DNA from: Byssothecium circinans | Lineage: Eukaryota; Ascomycota; Dothideomycetes; Pleosporales; Massarinaceae | Length of the DNA stretch: 64,000 nucleotides | Direction: 5' to 3' | Assembly (NCBI GenBank): GCA_010015675.1 | Contig: ML976986.1 | Span: forward strand, 965,198-1,029,197 | Shown here: piece after piece, positions 34,438 through 45,078 of the stretch | How the letters are laid out: every line of letters begins with the position of its first letter | How positions within the stretch are numbered: position 1 is the stretch's first letter | Notes under the pieces: generated by a model | Told to the model about the DNA's origin: nothing | The model's database searches: none | Seen by the model: only the letters and a program-made list of their open reading frames with translations | Position numbers and translations under genes: made by a program

Positions 34438-36012
34438 ATTGTGCGGGTGTGTGAGTTGCACAAGAGAAAAGAATGGTTTGAATTTGACTCTGTAAAGGCA
34501 GTCAGACGATAACGGTTCGAAACTTGACAGTCGTACAACCAGAACGATGGTTGGGGTTAACATACCAATTCGTTGCGATAAGCAAGTCCGACTATTTAAA
34601 GAGGACTTAAATATTCCACAAGACCTCAACAAAAGAAGGGTCAATGGAGAGATATGGCGGTGGACAGCCAGTAGCAGCAGAAGACAGCGAGCTGAAACCG
34701 CAGAAATGTGACAAAATCTCCACAGTGTAATTGACCGGCAGGTGAAGGCCCTGTATATATAAACACAATTCGCAGGTCCAAGCTCTCCCGGGATGTGGGC
34801 ACGCAGTGAACGGTTCCTTCTGCAGGGCCACCATTTGCGGAACTCTGCTCTCTTTGGTGGCAATTCCTTCCCGCAGTCTGGATTCCTCCAGTAAGGTTCA
34901 TCACAACCGCAAGCATGTTCAGCGCCACGCAAACCCCAGATCCGGGGTCGCTGATTCTAAGACATTGTCGACTCCATCGCTCGTTGTCGAGTCCCTCAAC
35001 ACATCGAATGAGCACCCAGCGCCTTCCCTTCCAGAACATGTATGTAGGGGCTGGGCAAAGTATGCGAAGGCGCAATCCCCACACCGCCATTTGTGGAAAA
35101 TCATGATTCCATGTTTTGGCGGAACGCCAAGATGGCTTATGGGGCCTCGTTCCGTCTCTTCCCACTAGAGTCGGTGCGCTTGGTGGCACCGTCGCTCGTC
35201 CATGCGGGCACGAGATTGAAAGGTCCGGGGTAATATGGAGTAAGCCTGGGGACTGGAGTCTTTGGTCGCAGTTTAACCGCGAATTGTGGGTTTTGCAGTG
35301 TTCGGAGGAGTGGATGCGATGTGCAGATGCCCCACGCTCCTCTCGCTTTCGAAAGCTTCGATAGCTATGCTGTGCCGTTGATTGATGTGGCCCATGGTGT
35401 TGCGTCCTAGATTGATGCATGTGGGCCGTTTTCGTTGAGTGTTGGCAAAAGAGAGAAATGCAGGCTGCATTGAGCCATTCTGCCTGCTTTCTTCCTACCC
35501 GAGGGGATAATTCAGACAGCACATGAGCACCTCATCAGGCGGATGTCGTCGTAAGAAGCTTTGAAAAGGCGGTGGCCGACCAGTGATATTTGTGCTTGTG
35601 AACGCCACTTTGCTTCGTTTCTGAGTCGTCATTGCTCCAACTTCGCGGAACTTTACGACTCAGGTGCTATTCGCTCTCGCACTCAGTTTTCGGAACTGAA
35701 AATCAGGAGTCGACACCCCCCAGAGTCCAAACATCCACCACCGGCCTTTGCTGAAGGCTGACAGGATTCATCGAAATTCGGCCACCATTGACACGAGGAC
35801 AACCGTCCACTTCGCGCCCAGCCGCAATCTCATCGCCAAGGCGCAGGACATCGTCTTAACTCTCGAGGCAGCGAAATAAGGCCGTCAAGAGAAGGGATTT
35901 CAAAGAATTATAATTAAAAAAGGTCAATTTCGTGGACAAAATTTCTCCACATAGATTGAGATTGGCGAACCCCGGATCTGCCTACGAGACGGACAGATCA
36001 CAAGAAGGAACC
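34438..36012. other. divergent promoter region, no gene seen
   Basis: Spacer of 1.6 kb between the sugar transporter (minus) and the DUF2264 gene (plus). Long open frames on the minus strand (about 34641-35522) lack motifs and an ordinary composition, so they were not called. Confidence 0.5.
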
Positions 36013-37965
36013 ATGTCGGCCAAAGTCGCAAACGCCAACCGCTCCTTCCCTCTGCACCCCTTCCACACCAACGCCCTTCAATCACGAGATGATGTCGTGG
36101 ACGCCGTGGCCTCCCTTTTAGACCCTCTAGCTGGCGGCGAGTCACCACAGCACTCGCTGGTGAAAGTAGGCAGCACAGGGACACGCTTCGACGAAACAGC
36201 TGCGCAAGTAGAAGGCTTTGCTCGCCCACTATGGGGTCTCGCGCCACTTCTCGCAGGTGGTAGTAAATATGCCGGCACTTCACGTTTTGTTGCCGGTCTC
36301 GTCGCTGGCACCGATCCGTCCAGCGATGAGTTCTGGGGGTATATGGAAGACACTGATCAGCGAATGGTGGAAGCGTGTCCAATTGGGTATACGCTCGCCA
36401 TCGCGCACGAGGACTTTTGGGATCCTTTGGAAGAGCAGCAAAAGAAGAATATTGAGACGTGGTTGGGGAGTATGAATGATAAAGACATGCCGAATACGAA
36501 CTGGCTTTGGTTCCGCGTCTTCGCTAACCTAGGCCTTGCAAAGAATGGAGCGAAGTGGTCGGAAGACGTGCTGAAGGCGGATATCAAGCAGCTAAATACG
36601 TTCTATCGGGGAGATGGCTGGTCCAACGATGGGCCCGAGGGGTACCGACAGATGGACTACTATTCTGGATCTTTTGCGATTCAGTATCTGCAGTTGCTGT
36701 ATGCAAAGTTGGCTGGGGATAGGGATCCGACGCAGGCAGAAGAGTACAAGAAACGGGCTCGCCTGTACGCATTGGATTTCGTGCATTACTTTGATCCAGA
36801 GGGGAGGGCGATTACCTTCGGGCGGTCATTGACGTACCGGTGGGCAATGGTGGCGTTTTGGGGAAGCGTGGTATTTGCCGATGTCGAGTTGCCTGAACCA
36901 TTGAGTTGGGGCGTAGTCAAAGGGATTTGGTTGAGGAATTTGAGGTGGTGGACTAAGCAGCAGGATATCTTTCAACCGAACGGTATGCTGAGTATCGGGT
37001 ACTCGTATCCGAATACGTACCTGGCAGAGAACTACAACTCTCCTGGGTCGCCTTATTGGTGTATGCTGGCTTTTGCGCCGTTGGCGATGCCGGAAAGTCA
37101 TCCTTTCTGGAGCTCGAAAGAGGAGGCGCATCCTTTCGCTGAGCAACGGGTATGCAGGGCTATTCCGCATCCAAGACATATTGTCGTCCGAAGTGGTGGG
37201 CATACTTTCCTCCTATCTAGTGGACAGGAATGCCACTACGCGCTCAAGAACCAGCAAGCCAAGTACGGAAAGTTCGTCTACAGCGCCGCTTTTGCCTACT
37301 CAGTCTCAACAGGCTACTACACACTGGAACAATTCGTCCCGGAGTCCTCACTAGCACTGTCCGACGATGGCGGTGAGCTCTGGAAGATGCGGCGTGCCCA
37401 CAACGGAGACTCTGAGATTGAGAATCACGATGGTGTTCCGGTCCTTGTATCAAGTATGAAGCCATGGCACGATGTTGATGTGCTTACATACTTGATTCCA
37501 CCCGCGGAAGAGACACCAAACTGGCATCTACGCGTTCACCGTATCCGTACCGGTCGTGACATTATGAGTGCCGAAGGTGCCTGGGCCGTCTACGGTTGCC
37601 GAGAATCCGACGGCAGGCCCTTGACTGGTCTGAATGAGTCCATCTCAGAAGGCGGGAAGGCGGATAGCAACAGTGCGTTTGCTGCGGCCAGAAACGGTGC
37701 TGTAGGAATCACGGACTTGGCGCAGGAGGAGAGGAAGGGAAGTATTTTGCTGTCGGATGCCAACTCGAATCTAGTGGAGGCTCGGACGGTGTTGCCGACG
37801 CTCCATAAGGATTTGAAGGCCGGCAGTACGACATGGTTCGTTACTGCGGTGTATGCTTTGCCGGCGAGCGTGGAGCGGTGGAAAGACCAGTGGAAGGCCG
37901 GGTGGGAGAAGAAGCCTACGATTCCCAAGTGGGTCCAGAGTAAAGTATCTGGCCGATGGGATTAG
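36013..37965 (+). CDS. DUF2264 protein
   Basis: Single exon, 650 aa. The ATG is in good context (accATGtcg); the frame is open 27 codons further upstream. The N-terminal two thirds is the DUF2264 helical domain: [91 protein letters not shown] and [20 protein letters not shown]. The repeated Trp/Tyr-rich helices suggest an (alpha/alpha)6 barrel as in glycan lyases and GH88/105-type enzymes. A beta-rich C-terminal part follows ([17 protein letters not shown]). No signal peptide was seen, so it is probably intracellular. The biochemical function is not established. It faces a sugar transporter, which would suit carbohydrate use but proves nothing. Confidence 0.88.
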   Translation: MSAKVANANRSFPLHPFHTNALQSRDDVVDAVASLLDPLAGGESPQHSLVKVGSTGTRFDETAAQVEGFARPLWGLAPLLAGGSKYAGTSRFVAGLVAGTDPSSDEFWGYMEDTDQRMVEACPIGYTLAIAHEDFWDPLEEQQKKNIETWLGSMNDKDMPNTNWLWFRVFANLGLAKNGAKWSEDVLKADIKQLNTFYRGDGWSNDGPEGYRQMDYYSGSFAIQYLQLLYAKLAGDRDPTQAEEYKKRARLYALDFVHYFDPEGRAITFGRSLTYRWAMVAFWGSVVFADVELPEPLSWGVVKGIWLRNLRWWTKQQDIFQPNGMLSIGYSYPNTYLAENYNSPGSPYWCMLAFAPLAMPESHPFWSSKEEAHPFAEQRVCRAIPHPRHIVVRSGGHTFLLSSGQECHYALKNQQAKYGKFVYSAAFAYSVSTGYYTLEQFVPESSLALSDDGGELWKMRRAHNGDSEIENHDGVPVLVSSMKPWHDVDVLTYLIPPAEETPNWHLRVHRIRTGRDIMSAEGAWAVYGCRESDGRPLTGLNESISEGGKADSNSAFAAARNGAVGITDLAQEERKGSILLSDANSNLVEARTVLPTLHKDLKAGSTTWFVTAVYALPASVERWKDQWKAGWEKKPTIPKWVQSKVSGRWD

Positions 37966-38520
37966 TTGAAATGTCAGAAGCTAGGAAAGCGCCAGAGAAA
38001 GGGAGCAGAGGGCTATAAAAGGCAGAGCTTTGTGATGCTGGCCCCAGCGCTACAACTTGCAGAGTACACCTCCAGCCATGTTGGGCAACCCTTATCCTTG
38101 AAATATCATCCACACTATCCTAATCTACCCCTAATTCTATATGGACTTAGAACCCTATATGATCGGGGTGTAGTCGCCAATAGAGTTAGGTTCGGTCTGC
38201 AACGATAGAAAAAGAAATCGAAATAGGTCTATGTCCACATTGTAAATCACTAGTAGTGATTGACTAAATGCCGAATGCCGACGTGTTGCTATTCCAATTC
38301 CTCTCCGGTGCCGAAATAGTTCAGGTCAAGACAGTTGGAAGTCAAGTGCTCAAATCAAAGATGCTCATTACCAGCCCTGCTAACCTTCGCTTCCGAAAAC
38401 GCAAAACCATCATTCATGAACGCCTACCGAGCAAAAGGATCCCATATGCCGTATTCATTCTCATCATCGCATCCTGGCCCTCATTCAAATTCTAGCCAGC
38501 ACAGCGCCAACCGACATGAT
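37966..38520. other. intergenic, no gene seen
   Basis: Convergent 3' regions of the DUF2264 and RPEL genes. Nothing else was recognised. Confidence 0.5.
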
Positions 38521-39029
38521 TTACGCCTCCTTCAACGGATTCTCATCCGCCTCCAATATGCCCTTCTTAACGAGCTCCTCAGGCGCCGGACGATGCTGCA
38601 GCCCCTTCTCCAAGCTATCCGCGCGCATATGCTTCTCCAACTCCTTCTGATGACCCTGCAAAGCGGGCGCGGCGTTCGAGTCGGGCAGGATGTTTCGCTC
38701 GATCAGGGTATCGCGATCGGGGCGATGCTCGAGGCCCTTCTTGAGGTTATCGGTAGCGCGTTGGCGTTCGAGCTCGAGGGCTTTGGCTTGGAGGGCTCTG
38801 CGGAAAGGTGTTAGCATGTATGAAGTCAACGCCAAACGCAAACATAGATCCGGGTTGATATGCGACGGGGAGGTGCGTACGGTGCTGCTGTGGTATCCAA
38901 GAGGATGTGCCTGTTCTTCAGATCCTGCGGTTCCGGACGGTGCTGCAGGTGCTTCTCTAAGCTGTTGCGGCGCTCGATGCCCTCGCGGACAGGTGATATG
39001 GGCGTCTTGTCCACAGTGATGTCCGTCAT
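38521..39029 (-). CDS. RPEL-repeat protein
   Basis: Two exons (38881-39029, 38521-38797; intron 83 bp) give 141 aa; the splice reads LLDTTAAPALQAKALELERQ. Three related repeats of about 40 residues occur: NSLEKHLQHRPEPQDLKNRH, DNLKKGLEHRPDRDTLIERN and DSLEKGLQHRPAPEELVKKG. Each matches the RPxxxxL core of RPEL, and the first two continue into ILLDTTAAPALQ- or ILPDSNAAPALQ-like text. RPEL motifs bind monomeric actin in animal MRTF and Phactr proteins. Fungal RPEL proteins are small and little studied, so actin binding is a family-based inference. No signal peptide or TM; probably cytosolic or nuclear. Confidence 0.85.
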
Positions 39030-39684
39030 GGCGTTGATCTCGAAGGAATACGTGGTGACGAATGTGTGGGAATTGAGTGGTAGTGGCAGAATATTGATGA
39101 GGGCAGAAACTGTTTGGAATGGAGCTTGAAGGCGGTGCTGTGCCGTGTATTTGTATCTGCGGAGCTCAGCTTGAAGGGAGGGGAACAAGCTCCAAGTACC
39201 GCCCCCGCCCTACCTAATCCCTGTCCGGGCGGTCATCGTGACCGGAGCAACGAGAACGTGCGTGCAACAGCGTATCACCCTATGATGGAAATACGAGCAG
39301 GCCGTCATACGATGCCATCATTAGATCCAATCTCACGGCCAGCTCTTTCAACTTCAGATGTTTGTTGTATGCTTTGCATTGTCGCTGGGTCAACGCTATG
39401 ACGTAGCGAGGGAATGCCTGCCTGTCTCGCGTAGCATGACAGCCTGTCACTCACGATGCTTGCGAACCCCTGTTCTCCATAGATGTCAAACAGCGAAAAT
39501 ACATGTACCGACCCTGTAAACATGTGCCATTTTCCCTTTTCTTCCAATAGACGCGACTTCGGTATTTCAGCCTGAGGTCGCACCAGCAACAAAGCATGGC
39601 AGAGCTGACGCCATCACTCAAAAACAACCACATTATCTCCTCTCAATCCACCCCAGCCCTCAATGACAAAACTGTATCATCCCT
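39030..39684. other. intergenic, no gene seen
   Basis: Promoter of the RPEL gene and 3' region of the small secreted protein gene. Nothing else was recognised. Confidence 0.5.
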
Positions 39685-40151
39685 CTACACCTCATTCTCA
39701 GGCAACGAGCGCGCCTCCCCCACCGCAACCGTAGCCACAGCCGTCGAACAGGCCGTCTCCGTCGTAACCGCAACCCCAGGAACCGTAGTAATTTTCAAAC
39801 ACGGCTGCGCAAGCCATCAGCAAACCAACCCTTTCCATCCCATCTAATATGTCAAGACTCACCAGACCATGTCCAAGCATCCTAGTGCTCAACCCGCAGC
39901 CTCCGCAATCCGTGTATACAGTCCGAGTCCGTGTCGTCTCGTAGAATGTGCAGTCCCTTTCCAGCCCGGGTTTCCGTAGCATCGGGATCCAGCATGTGGG
40001 TTCGGCTAGGCTTGGAGTTATTGTGGACGTTGAGTTTAGCGGAGAAGACGTTCTGTATGTGGCGTGAGTGGTGGAAAGGCGGGTCGGTTGAGTGTGTGAC
40101 TTACGCTGTGGGGGAAAGGATCGCGAGGATGAGAAGTATTAATGGTATCAT
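39685..40151 (-). CDS. small secreted cysteine protein
   Basis: Three exons (40105-40151, 39863-40052, 39685-39804; introns 52 and 58 bp) give 118 aa. Exon 1 encodes a hydrophobic leader, MIPLILLILAILSPTA. Exon 2 carries a Thr/Ser-rich stretch with a sequon, then ERDCTFYETTRTRTVYTDCG and CGLSTRMLGHGL. The last splice gives GHGLPCLKITTVPGV, followed by a Thr/Val-rich end. Six Cys remain in the mature part. The TDCGGC..L...LGHGL..C pattern is, as I recall, shared by small secreted proteins of unknown function in Dothideomycetes and Eurotiomycetes. Exons this short are easily missed by gene finders. A wall-associated or effector-like role is possible but unproven. Confidence 0.75.
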
Positions 40152-40633
40152 GATGTATTCTGGGAACTGGTTGAGTTGCAATAGGAAGTATTCTTGGACA
40201 ATTGTGCTTTTTCTAGCTTTACTGTTCGAATACACGAGCAGAGGTGAAGGATCGCAATTCATCCGCAGAGTGAGAAGAGAAAGGCGTGATGGTCACCCGC
40301 ATTCCAATGTGCGTCATAAGCAAAACACAAAGAATGTATGCTTGCGAGGTTGAATTGCTAAGATCAACCATGAATTAATTATTAATCCAGACGTAAGTAC
40401 AATACGTGATCACATGTTTGCGCGTATAAGACAATTTCAGATGCGGCGTTGACAGCGTTTTAAAGCGCCAGCGCCACAGCAATGTGACCCCCTCAGTTAA
40501 TCATTCCTAATTCCCCAAGCCTTTTTGCATTGTCCTCCCACGTGCATGCTCATAATTTTGGCCTCACTCCACAGCAAACACCATTCTCCATTGTTGTCAA
40601 TTTGATACCGCGTGGTCTCGTTCATGTTACAAT
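40152..40633. other. intergenic, no gene seen
   Basis: Promoter of the small secreted protein and 3' region of the opsin gene; AT-rich around 40360-40400. No gene was seen. Confidence 0.5.
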
Positions 40634-41717
40634 CTAGGCATCGTCGTCACCGAGACGGACGGAACCCTCACCACCAAGTCCGTAAGACCAGAAGCCGCCA
40701 AGGTCAATGTTCGTCTCGGGGATTCTGGCATGGGTCAAGAGAAGCCAGATGCCGAAGATGGGCTTGGCCAAGATGTCAAGGACGGCATAGGCAATGATCT
40801 CACCGTCGACAGACAGTCGTCGTGAGCCGTCGGCAACACCCCAAATACTGCACTGGTTAGGACTTGGACTTGGAGGACGGGGATATGCTTACATTGGGTA
40901 GGCAGTCCAAACGATTAGGGTGTAGCCGGCGATGGCGGCGAAGAAGGAGCTGACCTTCTGGCTCTTGGCTTGAGCCTGAGCTCGACCGTTGACAGCGAGG
41001 TGCCTAAAGGAGGGCTGTATTAGCATGTATTACGCATGCGCAGTTTCTGGACGATGCTCACCAGATGACGACAAGGTAGGCAATGCAAGCGATGGCGTAC
41101 CATCCCCATTTCTGAGGAGTACCCTCGCTACCGAAAGCCGCGAAAAGGCCGGTCAAGATCATGATGACATCGGCAACGATGGCGATGAGGATGTGGGCAC
41201 CATTGAGGCCGGCAAGCAAGCTAAGATCGAGCAGAAGGAGAGGGGTCGTCAAGCTCCAGTCCACATAGCGAGCCCAGAAGACTTGACGATGGATCTCCCC
41301 GTATGTGTCAGGCACATGCTCGTGTTGGTGACGGACTTGAACCTTGTGAACAGCAACGCCGTGGCCAGTCGCCATGGCGAAGTACGAGATGGCTGCAATG
41401 ATGGTGATGAGGGTGGTGATGACATGGTAAAGACGGCGTGCCTGTCCAATTGTAAGCCGAGTCTACACAACGTGTGTTCACAGGTGAATACTTACGACTG
41501 GGACGCGCCACGACAATGCAGCAAAAGCCGCAGAGGCAATCGTCATCAGAACGAAGACAACCCAAAGCGTCTTCTTACCACCATCTCCAATGAACTGAAG
41601 TTCTGGAGTATCAGGAAGGACGGTAGGGACTGGTGCGATTGTTGATGTCGGCGTAGACGTAGGCAGCAGCGGAAATGTGCTGGTCTTCTTGAGGATCTCG
41701 ACGGGGTCGATGATCAT
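40634..41717 (-). CDS. microbial (type 1) rhodopsin, proton-pump-like
   Basis: Four exons (41496-41717, 41062-41441, 40893-41003, 40634-40847; introns 54, 58 and 45 bp) give 308 aa. The protein is a seven-TM retinal protein. Helix C reads ARYVDWSLTTPLLLLDLSLL, with Arg132, Asp135, Thr139 and Asp146 at the positions of bacteriorhodopsin R82, D85, T89 and D96. Helix G reads AYAVLDILAKPIFGIWLL, with Asp262 and Lys266 as counter-ion and retinal Schiff-base Lys. Proton acceptor and donor are therefore both acidic, as in light-driven pumps such as Leptosphaeria rhodopsin and Fusarium CarO. The B-C loop is His-rich (VRHQHEH). The final acceptor is the second of two close AGs (tgcag); only it restores frame. 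No carotenoid genes are in the window. Confidence 0.92.
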
Positions 41718-42988
41718 GATGGCGGCTTCGTGATGGGAATGGATCAGTTGGAGAGTGGTGGAAGAGTTGGTGAAGGAGAGTGACTTTCACAGAGGAGGGG
41801 AGCAGGCAGCTATTTGAGTACGCATCGGCGGTTGGCGGTTAACTGCGTGAGGTTCAAGGCAGGAGCTGAGGGTAAGCGGGGAAGGAGACAAAATCGAGAC
41901 GTCATCGTTGCGTGCGATTGGATGACACCACCGAGCTTTGGCACGTTTTTGAGCTGCACAAGCCGACGCAGACGTCTGTGGACCCGCAAAAAGTCCTGAA
42001 GCTCCTCTCCCACTCCCTATTACTCCTTTTTGACAGATTGCTGAGGGATTTCACTGTCTTGTTGTGTGGTGACTTTCGGTCTTTGCAATGTCGTCCATGG
42101 GCGAGGAGGCTGAAATGGCATTCGCAAACGCGATGTTGTCGATCGGTGCATGTTCCCCACACGCGGCACTCGGCTAGCTGTATCGAAGGTCTGATGACAC
42201 CTGGGCACTCTTTACTTCTTTTACATTATTATTATTTTTGAGTCGGATGACACGGAGCGGGAAATCCATACTCCGTACCATGCCCGTACCCGTATCGTAC
42301 GGACCAGTCAGTTGACAAACACGAGGACTAATCGCCTAGCTGGGCAACCCCACGGAATTCCTTCTTGCTTTTTACGCTTTACATGGAACCTCCTAGAGGA
42401 TAATGGGCGAGTAGTAACTACAGCATAGCAACAACCCCTTCGTCCAGTCTTTTTGTTTTCCGCTGACAAAGCGCAGTTTTCAGACTGGTGAGGCCACCGA
42501 TAACGCTGAGTTGCCCGTGGTACTGTCGACCTCTCGAGAACGTTGCACGCATATCGAGTTTCACGACGGTGTCTCATGCTCCATGCTGTAGCAAATTCTC
42601 AGATAATGATTTCCATCGGCCATCAGCTGTAAGGGCTTGGAGAGCGCCCCGGGGTCATCCGCCGCCGCTTAGTGGTGTGAGTACCTAGATGGACAGCCAG
42701 CTTCACAGTCTCCCATGGCGCCTGCTGAGTTTTTCACCCTCGACCTACGCTTTTAAGTCGGAACAAGCACTGCGTCCGAGCGATCTGATGCTTAGCATTT
42801 ATCACTATATATCCCTCCCTACTCCCTCGATTACCTGCAGGTTCGCCCGCCCACTTCGCCCAGTTCTCTCCATACACCCTGGATACCAAGACCCTTTCCG
42901 AACCTGACCCTTGGGACAGTTGCGTCCGCATTCTCGGTAGCGTTCTTGTCCAGGTCCCGTCATTCCACTCCCTTCGCCATACCCTGCC
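41718..42988. other. divergent promoter region of opsin and zinc transporter
   Basis: About 1.3 kb. A 7-bp inverted repeat (tccgtac at 42272-42278, gtacgga at 42297-42303) and a pyrimidine-rich leader near 42810-42990 before the zinc transporter are visible. No gene was seen. Confidence 0.5.
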
Positions 42989-44216
42989 ATGTCTCTTCCA
43001 CTGGACCTCGCACGCCTTGTCGTGCGCCAAGCTGAGGAAGGCGGAGAAACGGTACCAGCGTGCGATTCTGGCAACGAGTACGATGGACGACTGGGCCTCC
43101 GCATATCTGCAATCTTCGTCATCCTTGTCGGCTCAACCCTGGGTAAGTAATTGGTTGGAAGATAAGGCAACCCCTTCTGACTCTTTCCAGGTGCCGTGTT
43201 CCCCGTGTTTGCAAGGCGGAACAAAAGCCTCCATGTCCCCGAATGGGCCTTCTTTGTCGCAAAGTACTTCGGCTCGGGCGTCATCATAGCCACGGCTTTC
43301 ATACATCTTCTTGCTCCCGCCAACGAGAATTTCGGCAACCCATGTCTGGAGGGCCGTATTCCCGACTATCCCTGGCCAGAGGCCATTGCGCTCATGACCA
43401 TCTTCCTCATGTTCTTCCTCGAGCTCATGACAATGCGCTATGGAAACATCGGCCGCGGTCACTTACATACGGATCATACCCATGGCCCTTCACAGACCAA
43501 CCGCCAAGACTCCCCTAGTCTTGCAGATGGTAAACTCAAGGATGCCGTGAACTTGGACCGTCATGGCTCCCATCACGCACCCGGCGAAGACCATCTTGGA
43601 CATGCTCGTGACCACCAAGCCAGTTCGGAGCTCGAGTCAGACTGGCTCGAATCCGGCATCATCCCGGAGTCGTATGCCGCGCAAATGACGGCCATCTTCA
43701 TCCTGGAGTTTGGTATCATTTTCCATTCCGTCTTCATTGGCTTGACCCTAGCCGTGTCCGGCAAAGAGTTCATTACGCTGTACATTGTTCTTGTTTTCCA
43801 TCAAACATTCGAAGGCCTCGGTCTCGGAGCTCGTCTTGCAGCCGTTCCATGGCCCAAGACCAAAGATTGGACCCCGTATCTACTGGGACTGTGCTATGGC
43901 CTGTCTACTCCTATTGCAATTGCTATCGGCCTTGGTGTTCGCAATTCCTATCCACCAGGATCTCAGACGACGCTCCTGACCAATGGTGTCTTTGATTCCA
44001 TCAGTGCCGGTATCCTGATCTACACTGGACTGGTCGAGCTCATGGCGCACGAGTTTATGTTCTCGCCATACATGCAGAAGGGCCCGGTGGGCAGACTGCT
44101 TGGCGCGTTTGCGCTGATGTGTCTCGGTGCTGGTACGTATACTCTGCTTGATCTTTAAAACCCAAAACTAATATTTCTCCACAGGCTTAATGGCTGTGCT
44201 CGGCAAGTGGGCTTGA
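42989..44216 (+). CDS. ZIP-family zinc/iron transporter
   Basis: Three exons (42989-43142, 43191-44132, 44185-44216; introns 48 and 52 bp) give 375 aa. The last exon is only 32 bp and adds GLMAVLGKWA. ZIP features are TM1 (RISAIFVILVGSTLGAVFPV), TM2 (FFVAKYFGSGVIIATAFIHL) with the conserved FIHLL, a His-rich variable loop (HLHTDHTHG and later HGSHHAPGEDHLGH), TM4 with HSVFIGLTLA and TM5 with HQTFEGLGLGARL, which form the metal site. Length and motifs fit plasma-membrane transporters of the Zrt1/Zrt2 group that import Zn2+. Regulation by a Zap1-like factor is typical, but I did not find a clear zinc-response element. Confidence 0.93.
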
Positions 44217-44248
44217 ATGCTGGACGGCTCTGATGCTGGACGGCTCTG
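44217..44248. repeat. perfect 16-bp tandem duplication just after a stop codon
   Basis: atgctggacggctctg occurs twice in direct succession, starting at the base after the TGA of the ZIP transporter. It lies in the 3' UTR and was probably made by replication slippage. Confidence 0.9.
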
Positions 44249-45078
44249 TAGGTATTACATCTGGTGGTAGAAATGGGAAGGATGCATGGGAATGGGACAC
44301 ACCTAATTTTTCTTCTCCCCTATGAATTAATGATCATGTAGGTCGTCTTGATAAGTCAGTTAGGCTTCACATGACGGCTGGTGGATGCATCTGGTTTTAC
44401 GATTAATGAGTCGATCTTAAATCGGATTTCTCGTATACCTCTTCTCTCATTATACTCTCTGCATCTGATGTATCTGTGTCTGCGGTGCCGTTTGTACAGC
44501 TCTGTCTCTCACGCGAAATGTGATTGGCCGGAATCGCGAAATTCTAGTGTGATTGGTAGAATGACTATGACGTTAGCGTGGACGGCACAAACAGTGGGAA
44601 ATGCATGGAAAGGGAAATATAGTGGAATTGTGGAGCAGTATCAGGCCACGTAAAGCTCATCTCGCAGCCGTTTGAACACAGTTCAGCGAACATGCGGAGA
44701 AATGTTGGAAATGTGACGTCTTTCGCCTCCATGCCCATGCGAGCTCCCAATTAGGTAAGGCGTTGTTGTCTCACTGCTTTCGGTCGTCTAGGAGACACTC
44801 CTGACTCCCTTCACACCGCCTGCGAGCGCAGAACCTAGCATTGAGAACCGGCCCATCGACTGAGCAGCTGCTGTGAGTGCATATATCCTTTATTAACCCT
44901 GAAACCGCGACATTGGCCGGCTTGAAACAAAGTGTGCCCGCGAGACGCGTCTGAGCTCCTATCCTTGCACAATTTCCAGCATCTCCCACGTTACCTTGCC
45001 CTTTCCACTGTTGTTACAACACCCGCAGCACAACACCGCAGAACACCCTCACTGACAGCCATACGTCCCGCCGCAGCC
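44249..45078. other. intergenic, promoter of the disordered protein
   Basis: Two inverted CCAAT boxes (gtgattggccgg near 44520, gtgattggtag near 44551) could serve a CCAAT-binding complex. The frame of the downstream gene is open from 44932, but the best start is at 45079. No other gene was seen. Confidence 0.5.

Noticed and set aside
34641..35522. Long minus-strand open frame between the sugar transporter and DUF2264 genes
   Set aside because: Composition is rich in His/Arg/Ser/Cys without structure, and no motif or splice continuity was found.
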